From contig DATHET010000221.1 of the NCBI GenBank assembly GCA_035490315.1, forward strand, positions 7,070 through 71,069: a stretch of DNA of 64,000 bases, read 5' to 3'. Below, one piece after another: positions 8,732-17,726 of the stretch (position 1 is the stretch's first letter; the number at the start of each line of letters is the position of its first letter). The DNA comes from JADJQU01 sp035490315. GTDB lineage: Bacteria; Planctomycetota; UBA1135; GCA-002686595. Below the pieces are notes generated by a model. That model worked only from the letters and a program-made list of their open reading frames with translations, made no database searches and was not told the origin of the DNA. Position numbers and translations under genes: made by a program.

Positions 8732-10198
8732 TCAGGCGATCAGCTCGTGCAGCACGTTTCCTGACACATCCGTCAAGCGGAAATCGCGGCCCGAATAGCG
8801 ATACGTAAGCTTCGTGTGATCGATGCCGAGCAGGTGCAGGATCGTCGCGTGCAGATCGTGCACATGCACCGGCTTTTCGGCGGCCTTGAAGCCAAATTCG
8901 TCGGTCGAGCCGTGGGCGATCCCACCTTTGATACCACCGCCGGCGAGCCAGATCGTGAAGCCGAAGGGATTGTGATCGCGGCCGTTCGCCGTGCTCCCGC
9001 CGTTGCTGCCGACTTCCATCACCGGCGTGCGGCCGAACTCCGAGCCGCAGACGATCAGGGTCTTCTCGAACAGCCCGCGCGACTTCAAGTCCTTGATCAC
9101 GGCGGCGAAGGGCTTGTCCGAATCGCGCGCGGTGTCGCGGTGCATGAGGATGTCGCCGTGGTGATCCCAGGGATCGTGGTTGGCGTAGTAGACCTGCACC
9201 ATGCGCACGCCGCGCTCGACCAGGCGCACCGCCAGCAGGCAACCGCGCGCCGTGCTGCCGCGACCGTAGAGCTCCAGGGTCGCTTTCGATTCCTTGCGGA
9301 TGTCGAAGACGTCGAGCGCTTCGGTCTGCATGCGGTAGGCGATCTCCATCGAGTCGATGGCGGCGTCGAGGCCCGGATCGGACAGGGCTTCGCGCTTGCG
9401 GCGCGCGCGCTCGAGCTCCACGAGCAGGTCGATCTCGCGCCGCTGCTCTTCCAGTGAAAACTTGTCGTTGCGCAGGAACTTCACCAGCTTCTTCGGGTCG
9501 AATTCCTTGCCGATCAATTCGCCGGGAATCTGGTGCTCGACGCGGTCGGAGATGTACGTGCCCTGGTGCATCGCCGGCAGGAAGGCGTTGTTCCACAAAG
9601 GCGGCCCGCAGGTCGTCGGCACGTCGGGGCAGAGCACGACGAAGCCGGGGAGGTTCTTGTTGCTCGAGCCGAGCCCGTAGGTCAGCCACGAGCCCATCGC
9701 GGGCCGGCCGACCTGGGTGTGGCCGGTGTTCAGCATCAGGAGCGAGGGCTCGTGATTCGGGATGTCGGTGTGCATCGAATGCACGAAGCACATGTCGTCC
9801 GCGCACTCGCCGAGCAGCGGGAAGAGCTCGCTGATTTCCCTGCCGCACTGGCCGTACTTCTTGAACGTGAACGGCGAGCGCATCAGCATCCCGGTCTTGC
9901 GCTCGGTCGGGACTTCACCGCCCGGCAGCGGCTTGCCGTGGAACTTGTCGAGCATCGGCTTGGGGTCGAAGCTGTCGACCTGGGACAAGCCGCCGTTCAT
10001 CATCAGGAAGATCACCGCGGTGGCCTTCGGGGGATGATCGAAGGGGCGCGGGTCCGCGGCGCCATCGGTGCTCGTTGCCGCGCGCGCGATCGACTCGTTG
10101 ACCAGGCTCGCGAAGGCGAGCATGCCGAAGCCTCCGCCGATGCGGCGCAGAGCGTCGCGGCGCGTCAGTGGCTGGCGGAACGGTTGGTGAGGATGCAT
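8732..10198 (-). CDS. DUF1501 domain protein (Tat-exported sulfatase-like fold)
   Basis: 488 residues. The N-terminus carries a twin-arginine signal (LTRRDALRRIGGGFGMLAF), so export through Tat is likely. The body matches DUF1501, an alkaline-phosphatase/sulfatase-superfamily group abundant in Planctomycetes: FDHPPKATAVIFLMMNGGLSQ near residue 55, DSFDPKPMLDKFHG, a NTGHTQVGRPAMGSW segment, and C-terminal SEFGRTPVMEVG plus GRDHNPFGFTIWLAGGG. It lies 14 bp downstream of a PSD1 protein gene, the standard pairing in this phylum. The pair is thought to act in extracytoplasmic polysaccharide use, but its reaction is not established. The start is ATG at 10198. Confidence 0.92.
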   Translation of the reverse strand: MHPHQPFRQPLTRRDALRRIGGGFGMLAFASLVNESIARAATSTDGAADPRPFDHPPKATAVIFLMMNGGLSQVDSFDPKPMLDKFHGKPLPGGEVPTERKTGMLMRSPFTFKKYGQCGREISELFPLLGECADDMCFVHSMHTDIPNHEPSLLMLNTGHTQVGRPAMGSWLTYGLGSSNKNLPGFVVLCPDVPTTCGPPLWNNAFLPAMHQGTYISDRVEHQIPGELIGKEFDPKKLVKFLRNDKFSLEEQRREIDLLVELERARRKREALSDPGLDAAIDSMEIAYRMQTEALDVFDIRKESKATLELYGRGSTARGCLLAVRLVERGVRMVQVYYANHDPWDHHGDILMHRDTARDSDKPFAAVIKDLKSRGLFEKTLIVCGSEFGRTPVMEVGSNGGSTANGRDHNPFGFTIWLAGGGIKGGIAHGSTDEFGFKAAEKPVHVHDLHATILHLLGIDHTKLTYRYSGRDFRLTDVSGNVLHELIA

Positions 10199-10212
10199 GG
10201 GAGCGGAGTCAT

Positions 10213-13200
10213 TCAGCGCACGAAGAGGAATTCATGCGAGGAGAGCAGCACTTTCGCATATCTCCCGAGGATCGTGACGGGCAAGGGCTTCTGCGCGGGC
10301 TTGGCCGCCGGATCAGCGCCCTGCACGCCGGCCATCATTCCGGGCTGTGCGTCGGATTCCTTGTCGGGCGAATCCGCTTCGTCCTCGCCCATCTCGTCCG
10401 ATTTCTTGTCCGGCTTCTCGGGTTTGGACTTCGGCTTGTCCTTGGCCTCGAGCTCTTCCTTCAGGCGCGCCGCCTTGCGCTCCTCGAATTCCTTCATCGG
10501 CTCCGCGGCGAGATAAGCGAGGCCCGCGCGCACTTCATCGTCGTCGGCCGCTCGCGCGAAAAGCAGGGAATAGAGCTTCTGGATCTTTGCCTTGTCGTCG
10601 GCTTCCGTCTCGACGCGCTTCGCCAGCAATTCGGCGCATTGCTGCATGAAATCGCTGTTCATCAGGAACAGGCGCTGCAGCGGAACGTGGGTCGTGAAGC
10701 GGCGCTCGCTGCTCGCATTCGGCGCGGGGAAATCGAACAAGGCCAGGAACTCGTCGGGCTTGTAGCGGCTGACCTGCCCGTAGATCGTGCGTCGCACCTT
10801 GTAGGGCGTCAGCTTTTCCGACGGACCGCCCATCTTCAGCTCGAGCGCGCCCGCGGCGAAGAGCGCCGAGTCGCGGATCTGCTCGGCCGTCAGGCGGCGA
10901 TCGTTCGCGCGCCAGTACAAACGGTTGCCCGAGTCCTTGGCGAAATCGACTTCCGAATTGGCGTCGGAGAGCTGGTAGGTCGCGCTGAGCAGGATCGCGC
11001 GGTGCAGCTTCTTCAGCGACATCCCGCCCTCGACGAACAGCGAAGCGAGGTGCTCGAGCAGCTCCGGATTCATCGGCCGCTCGCCGCTTAGCCCAAAATC
11101 GCTCGGCGTGTCGACGATCCCCGTTCCGAAGTGGCCCTTCCAGATGCGGTTGGCGATCACGCGCATCGTGATCGGATGAGCGACGATCGCATCGGCGAGC
11201 TCGAGGCGCCCGCTGCCCTTGGTGAACCCGATCGGCTGGTCCGCGCACAACAGCGCGGGGAAGTGCGAAGGCACTTCGGCGCCGAGACGGAAGGGACTGC
11301 CGCGCTGATGGACCTTGATCGGAGTCGGAGCCGCGACGTCGATCACGCCGTGGACGTAGGGAAACTTCGGCGGCAGGTCCTTGCGCAGCTTCTTGATGTC
11401 CGCGCGCAGCTCCTCGAGGTAGCGGCGTCGATCGGCACCGAGCTGGCGCTCGAGCCCAAAGCCCGAAAAAGAAAAGACGCCCGGCTTGGCTGAATCGAAA
11501 TCGCCTTGCGCGATGTCGACCTCGCTGTCGAGGTCGTGATCGAACATGTCGACCCACAGAGAGTTCTTCTCTCCGGGCAACCCCTTCAATTCCAGACCGC
11601 AGCCCGGGCAGAAATCGTCGTTGGTCAAGAACTCGTCGGGCAGGTTCGCCTTCTTTTTCTTCTTCGTCTCCGGCTGGGCCTTGGCGCGGATGACGTCGTT
11701 CTCTTCCTCGACTTCGATGTGCTCGAACATGATGTCGAGCAGCTGCTCCTGGAACTCGTCGGCGATTTTCGCGGCCTCGTCCTTCTTCCCGCGCGCGGCG
11801 ATCATCGCCTGCCACTTCTCCAGATACTTGTAGTGCTTCGGCGGTTTGACCAGGAAGGCGAGCCAGCGGTCGAACAGCTCGTAATCGAGCTTCTCCTCCG
11901 ACGCGACCAGCGCCTTGTCCTTCTTCGGCTCGCCGAGCACGCGCCACGCGGCTTTCATGTAGCGCGCCGATTGCAGAGCCAGCGTCTGCGCCAGCTGCCG
12001 GCTCTCGGTCTTCTGGAATTCCCGCAGCAGCTTCGCCTTGTTCTCGATGCGCTTGTCGGCCGTCTTGAACTCGTCGACGACCGACTGCGGCACTCGCGGA
12101 TACTCGTGATAAGTCGTGTTCCTGAACACGCCGGCGAGCGCGTAGTAATCCTCGGTCGGCACCGCGTCGTACTTGTGGTCGTGACAGCGCGCGCAGGCGA
12201 TCGTCAGGCCGAGGAAACCGCGCGACACCGCATCGACGCGATCGTGGCGCTCGTCGGCGCGCGTGACCTCGACCGAGCCGTTGTCGTACAGCCAAGGGCC
12301 GAGCCCGAGGAAGCCAAGTCCCGGCAAGAGCGCGACGCGCGCTTTTTCGTCGTGCTGATCCGCGGCGAGCTGTGCCTTGACGAAGGTGTCGTAGGGCATG
12401 TCGTCGTTGAAAGCCTGAACGACCCAGTCGCGATAGAGATAAGCGTTCGGGTAGGGGTTGTAGCCGCGGCCCATGGGATCGAGGCTGCGGCAATCGTCCT
12501 CGCCGTAACGCGCGACATCGAGCCACCAGCGACCCCAGGCTTCGCCGTACTGCGGCGAGGCGAGCAGCCGATCGACGACCTTCGCGAAGGCGGCCGGCGA
12601 TTCGTCGGCCACGAAGGCGGCGACTTCCTCGGGAGTCGGCGGCAAGCCGGTCAGATCCAGGCTCGCGCGGCGAATCAAGGCAACTCGCGTTGCGGGAGCC
12701 ACCGGCGACAAGCCCTCGCGCTCCTGGCGCGCGAGCACGAAGCGGTCGATGTCGCTGATCGCCCAGCCGGCATTCTTGACACTCGGCGGCGCAGGCTTCG
12801 ACAAGGGTTGCAGCGACCAGAACGAGCGCTGTTCAGCGAGTCGTTGCTTTGCCGCGCCGCTCGAAGCCGCCGGCTTCTCGTCCGGCCAGTACGCTCCGCT
12901 CTTCACCCACTCCTCGAGCGCCGCGATCTCGTCATCCGGCAGCTTCGAGCGCTTCTGCGGCATCTTCAGCTTAGGATGGCTGTGCCGAATGGCCTGGATC
13001 AAGAGACTGGCATCCGCATCGCCGATCATGATCGCGGCCCCCGAATCGCCGCCCTTCATCAAGGCCTCGCGCGAATCGAGCCGCAGTCCGCCATCCGCAT
13101 CCTCGGCGTGGCACTCCTCGCAACGGTTGACCAGGATCGGGCGCACCTTCGTCTCGAAGAGCACCGCGAGCGGATCGGGCTTGGGATCCTGCGCGCTGAG

Positions 13201-13251
13201 CGCGAGACCGAGAAGGAACAGGGCCAATCCGCTCGTGGTGAGTAGATGCAC
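10213..13251 (-). CDS. PSD1 protein: planctomycete cytochrome C + DUF1549 + DUF1553
   Basis: A 1012-residue secreted protein. After a signal peptide (LALFLLGLALSAQ) comes a planctomycete-type cytochrome C domain with one haem motif, CEECH (about residues 44-48), and GGLRLDSREALMKGGDSG. DUF1549 follows (from ISDIDRFVLARQEREGLSP, with DLTGLPPTPEEVAAF and CARCHDHKYDAVPTEDYYAL). A central region holds a CPGC pair, and DUF1553 is C-terminal (ANRIWKGHFGTGIV, NSEVDF, RRLTAEQIRDSALFA). CARCH may bind a second haem. Before the C-terminus lies a Lys/Asp/Glu-rich low-complexity insert (about 930-975). The start is GTG at 13251. It forms an operon with the DUF1501 gene and is divergent from the beta-propeller gene at 13332. 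The exact function is unknown. Confidence 0.92.
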   Translation of the reverse strand: MHLLTTSGLALFLLGLALSAQDPKPDPLAVLFETKVRPILVNRCEECHAEDADGGLRLDSREALMKGGDSGAAIMIGDADASLLIQAIRHSHPKLKMPQKRSKLPDDEIAALEEWVKSGAYWPDEKPAASSGAAKQRLAEQRSFWSLQPLSKPAPPSVKNAGWAISDIDRFVLARQEREGLSPVAPATRVALIRRASLDLTGLPPTPEEVAAFVADESPAAFAKVVDRLLASPQYGEAWGRWWLDVARYGEDDCRSLDPMGRGYNPYPNAYLYRDWVVQAFNDDMPYDTFVKAQLAADQHDEKARVALLPGLGFLGLGPWLYDNGSVEVTRADERHDRVDAVSRGFLGLTIACARCHDHKYDAVPTEDYYALAGVFRNTTYHEYPRVPQSVVDEFKTADKRIENKAKLLREFQKTESRQLAQTLALQSARYMKAAWRVLGEPKKDKALVASEEKLDYELFDRWLAFLVKPPKHYKYLEKWQAMIAARGKKDEAAKIADEFQEQLLDIMFEHIEVEEENDVIRAKAQPETKKKKKANLPDEFLTNDDFCPGCGLELKGLPGEKNSLWVDMFDHDLDSEVDIAQGDFDSAKPGVFSFSGFGLERQLGADRRRYLEELRADIKKLRKDLPPKFPYVHGVIDVAAPTPIKVHQRGSPFRLGAEVPSHFPALLCADQPIGFTKGSGRLELADAIVAHPITMRVIANRIWKGHFGTGIVDTPSDFGLSGERPMNPELLEHLASLFVEGGMSLKKLHRAILLSATYQLSDANSEVDFAKDSGNRLYWRANDRRLTAEQIRDSALFAAGALELKMGGPSEKLTPYKVRRTIYGQVSRYKPDEFLALFDFPAPNASSERRFTTHVPLQRLFLMNSDFMQQCAELLAKRVETEADDKAKIQKLYSLLFARAADDDEVRAGLAYLAAEPMKEFEERKAARLKEELEAKDKPKSKPEKPDKKSDEMGEDEADSPDKESDAQPGMMAGVQGADPAAKPAQKPLPVTILGRYAKVLLSSHEFLFVR

Positions 13252-13331
13252 GGAAGATCGAAGGACGGTGAACTTCTGAGCTACGGGATCAGCGCTGGGC
13301 AGGCATCGCGGGCGTCCGTAGTCTAGCGCCC

Positions 13332-14330
13332 ATGCGAATCCCCGACCGGCTCGCCTTCCTCCTCGCTGCCGCAGGCCTCTCCTGCGTCTCCGCCCAGGCC
13401 CCCGAGCGCCCCAAGAAACCCGGAGTCACCACGCCCCACGTGCGCATCGCCATCGAAAAGCTCGTGCCCGACGCCGTGTTCGAGATCCCGGGAAATCCTG
13501 ATTGGATCGCCATCGACGAGGACGTGTGGGTCTCCAACGCGCCCAAGGACAGCGTCGCGCGGCTCGATCCGAAGACCAACCTGGTCCAGGCGATGATCGC
13601 GGTCGGCAAGGAGCCGGGCTGCGGGCTCGCCGCGGGATTCGGAAGCCTGTGGGTGCCCAATTGCGGCGACTCGACGATGTCCCGCGTCGACCTGAAGAGC
13701 GGGCAAGTGACCGCGACGTTTCCGATGAAGTTCGCGGATTCCGAAGGCGGCATCGCGACGGGCGCGGGGAGCGTGTGGCTCGTGACCGACGAGCGCTCGA
13801 CGCTGGTGCGTCTCGATCCTTCGAACAACAAGGTCGTCGCCGAGATTCGTGTGGCGCCGGGCTCCTTCGCCGTAGCGTTCGGCGAGAAGGCGGTGTTCGT
13901 CACGAGCACGAAGGAGAGCCTGGTGACGCGCATCGATCCGCTGACGAATCTGATCGTCGAGACGGTCAAGGTCGGGCCTTCGCCGCGTTTCCTCGCGGTC
14001 GGCGAGGGCTCGGTGTGGACGCTCAATCAAGGCGATGGCTCGATCTCGCGCGTCGATCTGAAGACCAACAAGGTCGTCGCGACGATCGAAGCGGGAATTC
14101 CTGGCGGCGGAGGCGAGATCGCGGTCGGCGAAGGCTCGGTGTGGGCCACGTCGTTCGGCTATCCGATCACGCGCATCGATCCGGCGAGCAACAAAGTCGT
14201 GCAGCAGTTCTTCGGACCCGGCGGAGATGCGATTCGCGTGGGGCTCGGATCCGTGTGGCTGTCGAATCTGCGCGCGGGGAACATGTGGCGCATCGATCCG
14301 CGCCGCATCGAGGCGACGCGGGCGGACTGA
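13332..14330 (+). CDS. Secreted YVTN/SMP-30-like beta-propeller protein
   Basis: 332 residues starting with a signal peptide (RLAFLLAAAGLSCVSAQA). The mature protein is built from about six repeats of ~42 residues. Each has a GxGSVWxx-type strand followed by SRVDLKTNKVVATI-like turns, the pattern of YVTN/virginiamycin-B-lyase-like propellers. Repeats are visible at GFGSLWVPNCGDSTMSRVD, GAGSVWLVTDERSTLVRLD, GEGSVWTLNQGDGSISRVD and GEGSVWATSFGYPITRID. Such propellers bind ligands or act as lyases, and nothing here fixes an activity. It is divergent from the PSD1 gene across about 80 bp. The start ATG lies directly before the signal peptide. Confidence 0.8.
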   Translation: MRIPDRLAFLLAAAGLSCVSAQAPERPKKPGVTTPHVRIAIEKLVPDAVFEIPGNPDWIAIDEDVWVSNAPKDSVARLDPKTNLVQAMIAVGKEPGCGLAAGFGSLWVPNCGDSTMSRVDLKSGQVTATFPMKFADSEGGIATGAGSVWLVTDERSTLVRLDPSNNKVVAEIRVAPGSFAVAFGEKAVFVTSTKESLVTRIDPLTNLIVETVKVGPSPRFLAVGEGSVWTLNQGDGSISRVDLKTNKVVATIEAGIPGGGGEIAVGEGSVWATSFGYPITRIDPASNKVVQQFFGPGGDAIRVGLGSVWLSNLRAGNMWRIDPRRIEATRAD

Positions 14331-14397
14331 CTCAGTTCTACTCGCATGAACTTCCGGGAGATTGCGGTCTTGTTTTCCGTCGCATTCCTAGTCGGCA

Positions 14398-14700
14398 ATG
14401 AACGCTGAGGACCTCCCGCGAAAAGTCGGCGGACTTCCGGTGCTCGCGGCTTGCCCTTCCACGGACTACCTGCCTCTGAGCGGAATCGACGGGATGAGAG
14501 GGCCTGGCCGCGGCGACTTCAGAGCGTTTCATTGTTTGGCGGTGTGCGCAGAAGACGATGGAAGCGTCTTCGTCTTCTACTGCGCGGCTGATTGGCAGAC
14601 GATTGCTGACGACTGGTATCCGACCTTGGAGGACGCGCTCCACAGCCTCGAGAAGCGACATCCCGGCATCGGCGCGACACTCGTCCGCGTTCCCGGCTGA
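14398..14700 (+). CDS. Small protein of unknown function
   Basis: A 100-residue protein without signal peptide or recognised domain. It has a mixed alpha/beta pattern: a strand FRAFHCLAVC, an acidic turn EDDGSVFVFYC, then WQTIADDWYPTLEDALHSLEKRHPG, an amphipathic helix. Codon use resembles the neighbours, and ATG at 14398 is the only reasonable start. It lies 67 bp after the propeller gene and 39 bp before thpR on the same strand, so it may share a transcript with thpR. No function is proposed. Confidence 0.55.
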   Translation: MNAEDLPRKVGGLPVLAACPSTDYLPLSGIDGMRGPGRGDFRAFHCLAVCAEDDGSVFVFYCAADWQTIADDWYPTLEDALHSLEKRHPGIGATLVRVPG

Positions 14701-14739
14701 GTCGAAGTCACGGAAGTCGCGAAGTTGTCAGCGTGTGAT

Positions 14740-15297
14740 ATGCGGACCTTCCTCGCGATCGACCTGTCACCGGCGGCGAAAGTGCTCGCCCATCAGATGC
14801 AGCAATCGCTGCGCGGCATTCGCGGTCTCAGGCTGACTCGCCCCGAGCAGTGTCACCTAACCCTGAAATTCCTGGGCGAAATCGATGAACCCCAGCGAGA
14901 GCGATTCAGCAAAGCCCTGAGCCTGATCCGCCAACCCACGTTCCAGCTCTCGCTGACGCACCTTGGCGTGTTCCCCAACGAGCGCCGGCCGCGCGTGATC
15001 TGGCTTGGCGTTTCCGACGAGCCCGCGCTCAGGACCTTGGCCTCAGCCGTAGACCTCGCGACGAATTCGATCACCGCCGACAAGCCCTTCGCGCCGCACA
15101 TCACGCTCGCCCGCGTCGCGGAGCCTGGCGTGAGAATCGATCTCGGCCTGCTTACTCCAGGTATGACGAGTGTTCAGGATGGTGGTGGAATACCGGGACT
15201 GGTTCGGGTGACTGAATTCGTCTTGTATCAGTCAGTGCCCAGCGGCGCGGGGATGGAGCATCGGGTCGTGAGGAGGTTCGAGTTCGCCGTGGATTGA
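14740..15297 (+). CDS. thpR: RNA 2',3'-cyclic phosphodiesterase (ThpR/LigT family)
   Basis: 185 residues of the 2H phosphoesterase superfamily. It has the two HxTx motifs, HLTLKFLG near residue 45 and HITLARV near residue 118, and the usual N-terminus MRTFLAIDLS. It would hydrolyse 2',3'-cyclic phosphate ends of RNA. ATG at 14740 was chosen over an in-frame TTG at 14725 because it gives the canonical N-terminus. An oddity is that bases 15172-15197, about residues 145-153 (VQDGGGIPG), match the right arm of the ~100-bp palindromic repeat found at 23-29 kb, inserted in frame between the second motif and the final LYQS strand. The stop is 2 bp from the stop of the convergent gene at 15300. Confidence 0.88.
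   Translation: MRTFLAIDLSPAAKVLAHQMQQSLRGIRGLRLTRPEQCHLTLKFLGEIDEPQRERFSKALSLIRQPTFQLSLTHLGVFPNERRPRVIWLGVSDEPALRTLASAVDLATNSITADKPFAPHITLARVAEPGVRIDLGLLTPGMTSVQDGGGIPGLVRVTEFVLYQSVPSGAGMEHRVVRRFEFAVD
15172..15197. repeat. Half copy of the ~100-bp palindromic repeat, inside thpR
   Basis: 26 bases here (GTTCAGGATGGTGGTGGAAT followed by ACCGGG) match the right arm of the palindromes at 26595-26701 and 29167-29275 with at most one difference. A few upstream bases (GCTTACTC near 15150) may be a relic of the central part. No left arm is visible. The reading frame of thpR passes through it unbroken. It probably represents a repeat insertion that was later trimmed, or sequence captured by the gene. 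Confidence 0.7.
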
Positions 15298-15299
15298 GT

Positions 15300-16523
15300 T
15301 CAGCGGACGATGGCCTCGATCGAATTCGAGCGGTGCACGGTGCCCACGCCGGGGTCGACGATGCGGGCCTGGAAGATCTGCAGCTGGCCCAGGGGGACGC
15401 CCAGGCGGAAGCTCCAGTTGACGTCGACGCTGCCCTGAAGGGGGACGGTCCCAAGCGGGATGTAGGTCTGGAGGACCGCCAGGTTTTCGACGAGCACGCC
15501 GGCGCTCGGCAGGACTTGCGGCGTCGTTCCGCAGTTGAGGGTCGCGCTCGTGCCTGGCTGCGCGCGCAACCGCAGTCTGATCGTGGCGCCAGGCGATGGC
15601 GTGCCGATCATCTCGAGGGTGGGCTCGATGGTGGGTTGCGTCGTGAGAAGGCCGCTGGAAAAGATGACTGGCGGCGTCGGCTGGTAGGTCATCTGCGACG
15701 TCCGTGCGTGAGCCCCGACCCAGAAGGAATCCGCTTCATACCCAGACCACCCCATACCACCGCGGGCCAGCCCGACCGGACCTCCGGTGAGGACCATCAG
15801 CGGGTGGACGTTCGAGCTCGCGAATACGCTAAGGCCCGGTCCGCCGTTGCCGCCATGCACGTATCCATCGCTCAGACCGCCCGGGCCCCCACGAGCTTGC
15901 GAGAGCGAAAAGTGCACGCGCCCGAACCCGGTTTGAGCCAGTCCGGCGGCACCGTCTTCGGCGGTGGGGCCGAAAATGAAACCGGGGGCGCCCTGTCCTC
16001 CTTGAATGATCGCCTGGACGATCTGAGCGCGCGCGTTGTACACGGAAACTCCAGCATCCCGCCTGACAACGATCGGCCCGCTGGTCACGTCGAGAATGCG
16101 AACGTCGGTGCTGTCGTACACCAGGATCGTCGTGTCTACGCGCTGCACCAGGACCGTGCCCTGACAATTCTTGACCTGTACTTCGTTCAGGTACGAGGTC
16201 ACCGGCTCGACGTTCACGAGGGCCGCGATCTGTCCGACCGGCACGAGGCTCAAGATGATGTCGCCGTTGGTCATCACGCTGCCCTGTCCGAGAACGGTCA
16301 CTCCTTTGCTGAGCGTGAAGGAGCTGTACGTTCCTGCGCGGACGATGATTACGTCTCCCGGTACTGCGATGGCGACCGCCGGCGGGATGTCGATGTAGTT
16401 CGTCCCTGGCCCATTCGCTTGATCGACGATCCACGTCGAGCAGAACGCAGGCGAGACCAGCAGGGCGAGTGCGAAGACGGTCGAGAACGTGGAACGCACG
16501 GAATGAACGATCTGCCTCTGCAT
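15300..16523 (-). CDS. Secreted Gly-rich protein, probable parallel beta-helix
   Basis: 407 residues with a signal peptide ending near AFCS. The first half reads like a right-handed beta-helix of the pectate-lyase/DUF1565 type: TNYIDIPPAVAIAVPGDVIIVRAGTY, FTLSKGVTVLGQGSVM, LNEVQVKNCQGTVLVQ, TTILVYDSTDVRILDV. A Gly-rich central stretch follows (GGQGAPGFIFGPTAEDGAAG; GGNGGPGLSVF). The C-terminal ~120 residues form a separate beta-rich region ending in QIFQARIVDPG, possibly a surface-sorting module. No catalytic residues were recognised. The start ATG at 16523 has a strong AGGAGG ribosome binding site about 9 bases upstream. Its downstream neighbour thpR converges with it. Confidence 0.75.
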   Translation of the reverse strand: MQRQIVHSVRSTFSTVFALALLVSPAFCSTWIVDQANGPGTNYIDIPPAVAIAVPGDVIIVRAGTYSSFTLSKGVTVLGQGSVMTNGDIILSLVPVGQIAALVNVEPVTSYLNEVQVKNCQGTVLVQRVDTTILVYDSTDVRILDVTSGPIVVRRDAGVSVYNARAQIVQAIIQGGQGAPGFIFGPTAEDGAAGLAQTGFGRVHFSLSQARGGPGGLSDGYVHGGNGGPGLSVFASSNVHPLMVLTGGPVGLARGGMGWSGYEADSFWVGAHARTSQMTYQPTPPVIFSSGLLTTQPTIEPTLEMIGTPSPGATIRLRLRAQPGTSATLNCGTTPQVLPSAGVLVENLAVLQTYIPLGTVPLQGSVDVNWSFRLGVPLGQLQIFQARIVDPGVGTVHRSNSIEAIVR

Positions 16524-16553
16524 GGCGAGGTCCTCCTTGGGCCTGGATCCAGG

Positions 16554-17726
16554 CTACTGCCGCAATGCCATCGGCGATACGACGCGCCCGCCGACGAGCA
16601 CGGATTGCAGGTCGAGGGTGCGCGGGTGGAGCACGACCGCGTCGGCGCGCAGGCCGGGGGCGAAGGAGCCGAGCTCGCGTTCCATTCCCAGGGCGCGCGC
16701 GGGAGTCTCCGAAGCCATGGTCAGGGCTTCTTCCGCGCTGAGAATTCCCTGGCGCACGAGCTGCTGCACCATCTCGAGCTGAGAAAGGGCCGAGCCGGCG
16801 AGCTGTTTCTCGCTGGTCGGACTGGCGCGGAAATACCACGCACCGTCGTGTCGCTCGTGGTCGCGGCCGTGCCACTGGAACACGTCGCAGCCGTGACCCG
16901 CGCCTTTCAATGCATCGCTGACGAGGCACAGACCCTTCGGCCCGCGCGCGCTGAGCGCGAGGTGGATCGCGTCGGCGCCGACGTGCACGAGGTCGCCGAT
17001 CAACTCGGCGTAGAGGGCTTCACTGGTCAGGGCAAAACCCGCCAAGCCGACTTCGCGGTGGTGGATGCCGGACATCGCATTGAACAAGTGCGTCGCTCCG
17101 ACCGCGCCGGCGAGCGCGGCTCGGCGCGCGTCCTCGGCTGTCGCCGCGCTGTGGCCGAGCGAGACGCGGATGTCCATGCGCACGAGCTCGCTGATCAAGT
17201 CGGCAGAGCCGCGCAGCTCTGGCGCGAGAGTCACGGTGCGGATTCCGCGCCCGCCGCCGCTCGCGGGTCCGACGATCTCGCGCAAGCCCGCCACTGAGGG
17301 CTCGGCGAGCACCTCGCGCGGCAACGCTCCCGCGCGCAAGGGATTCACGAAGGGTCCTTCGAGGTGCAGCCCCACCACACGCGCCATCGGAGTCGACGTC
17401 GAAGCATTGCAGGTCTGCGCGTCGCTCCAGACTTTCTCCGCGATGGTTCCCAGCTCCCTCGGCGCCGCGGGGAAGAGCGTGGGTTGAAAAGCCGTCGTGC
17501 CTGCGCGCGCGAGCGCCGCGGCCATCTCCGCGAGTTCCCCCACCGGATCGTGGCCGCCGGATCCGTGGACGTGCAGATCGACGAAGCCGGGCGCGACCAG
17601 CGGGAGCTCGGTGGACGGCGAGGGATCGGAGTCGATCTCGATCGACGTGATCCGTTCGCCCGCGAAGCGCAGCACGCCGGGCACCATCCGACCGCCGATC
17701 AGCAGGCGGCCTCGCAGCTCGCTCAC
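16554..17726 (-). CDS. nagA: N-acetylglucosamine-6-phosphate deacetylase
   Basis: 390 residues of the amidohydrolase superfamily. NagA motifs are in order: PGFVDLHVHGSGG (metal His pair), GLHLEGPFVNP (metal Glu), LGHSAAT (His), ATHLFNAMSGIHHRE (His and substrate loop) and LVSDAL (catalytic Asp). It removes acetate from GlcNAc-6-P in amino-sugar recycling. The start is GTG at 17726, overlapping the rsmD stop as GTGA. No nagB or nagE is in the window, so pairing with rsmD looks like an operon of convenience. It contains an HGRDHERHD segment before the C-terminal region that I do not recall from standard NagA. Confidence 0.93.
   Translation of the reverse strand: MSELRGRLLIGGRMVPGVLRFAGERITSIEIDSDPSPSTELPLVAPGFVDLHVHGSGGHDPVGELAEMAAALARAGTTAFQPTLFPAAPRELGTIAEKVWSDAQTCNASTSTPMARVVGLHLEGPFVNPLRAGALPREVLAEPSVAGLREIVGPASGGGRGIRTVTLAPELRGSADLISELVRMDIRVSLGHSAATAEDARRAALAGAVGATHLFNAMSGIHHREVGLAGFALTSEALYAELIGDLVHVGADAIHLALSARGPKGLCLVSDALKGAGHGCDVFQWHGRDHERHDGAWYFRASPTSEKQLAGSALSQLEMVQQLVRQGILSAEEALTMASETPARALGMERELGSFAPGLRADAVVLHPRTLDLQSVLVGGRVVSPMALRQ

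Noticed and set aside
11506..13245. A 579-codon plus-strand open frame within the PSD1 gene.
   Set aside because: It is low-complexity antisense of a firmly identified gene and shows no domain or signal.
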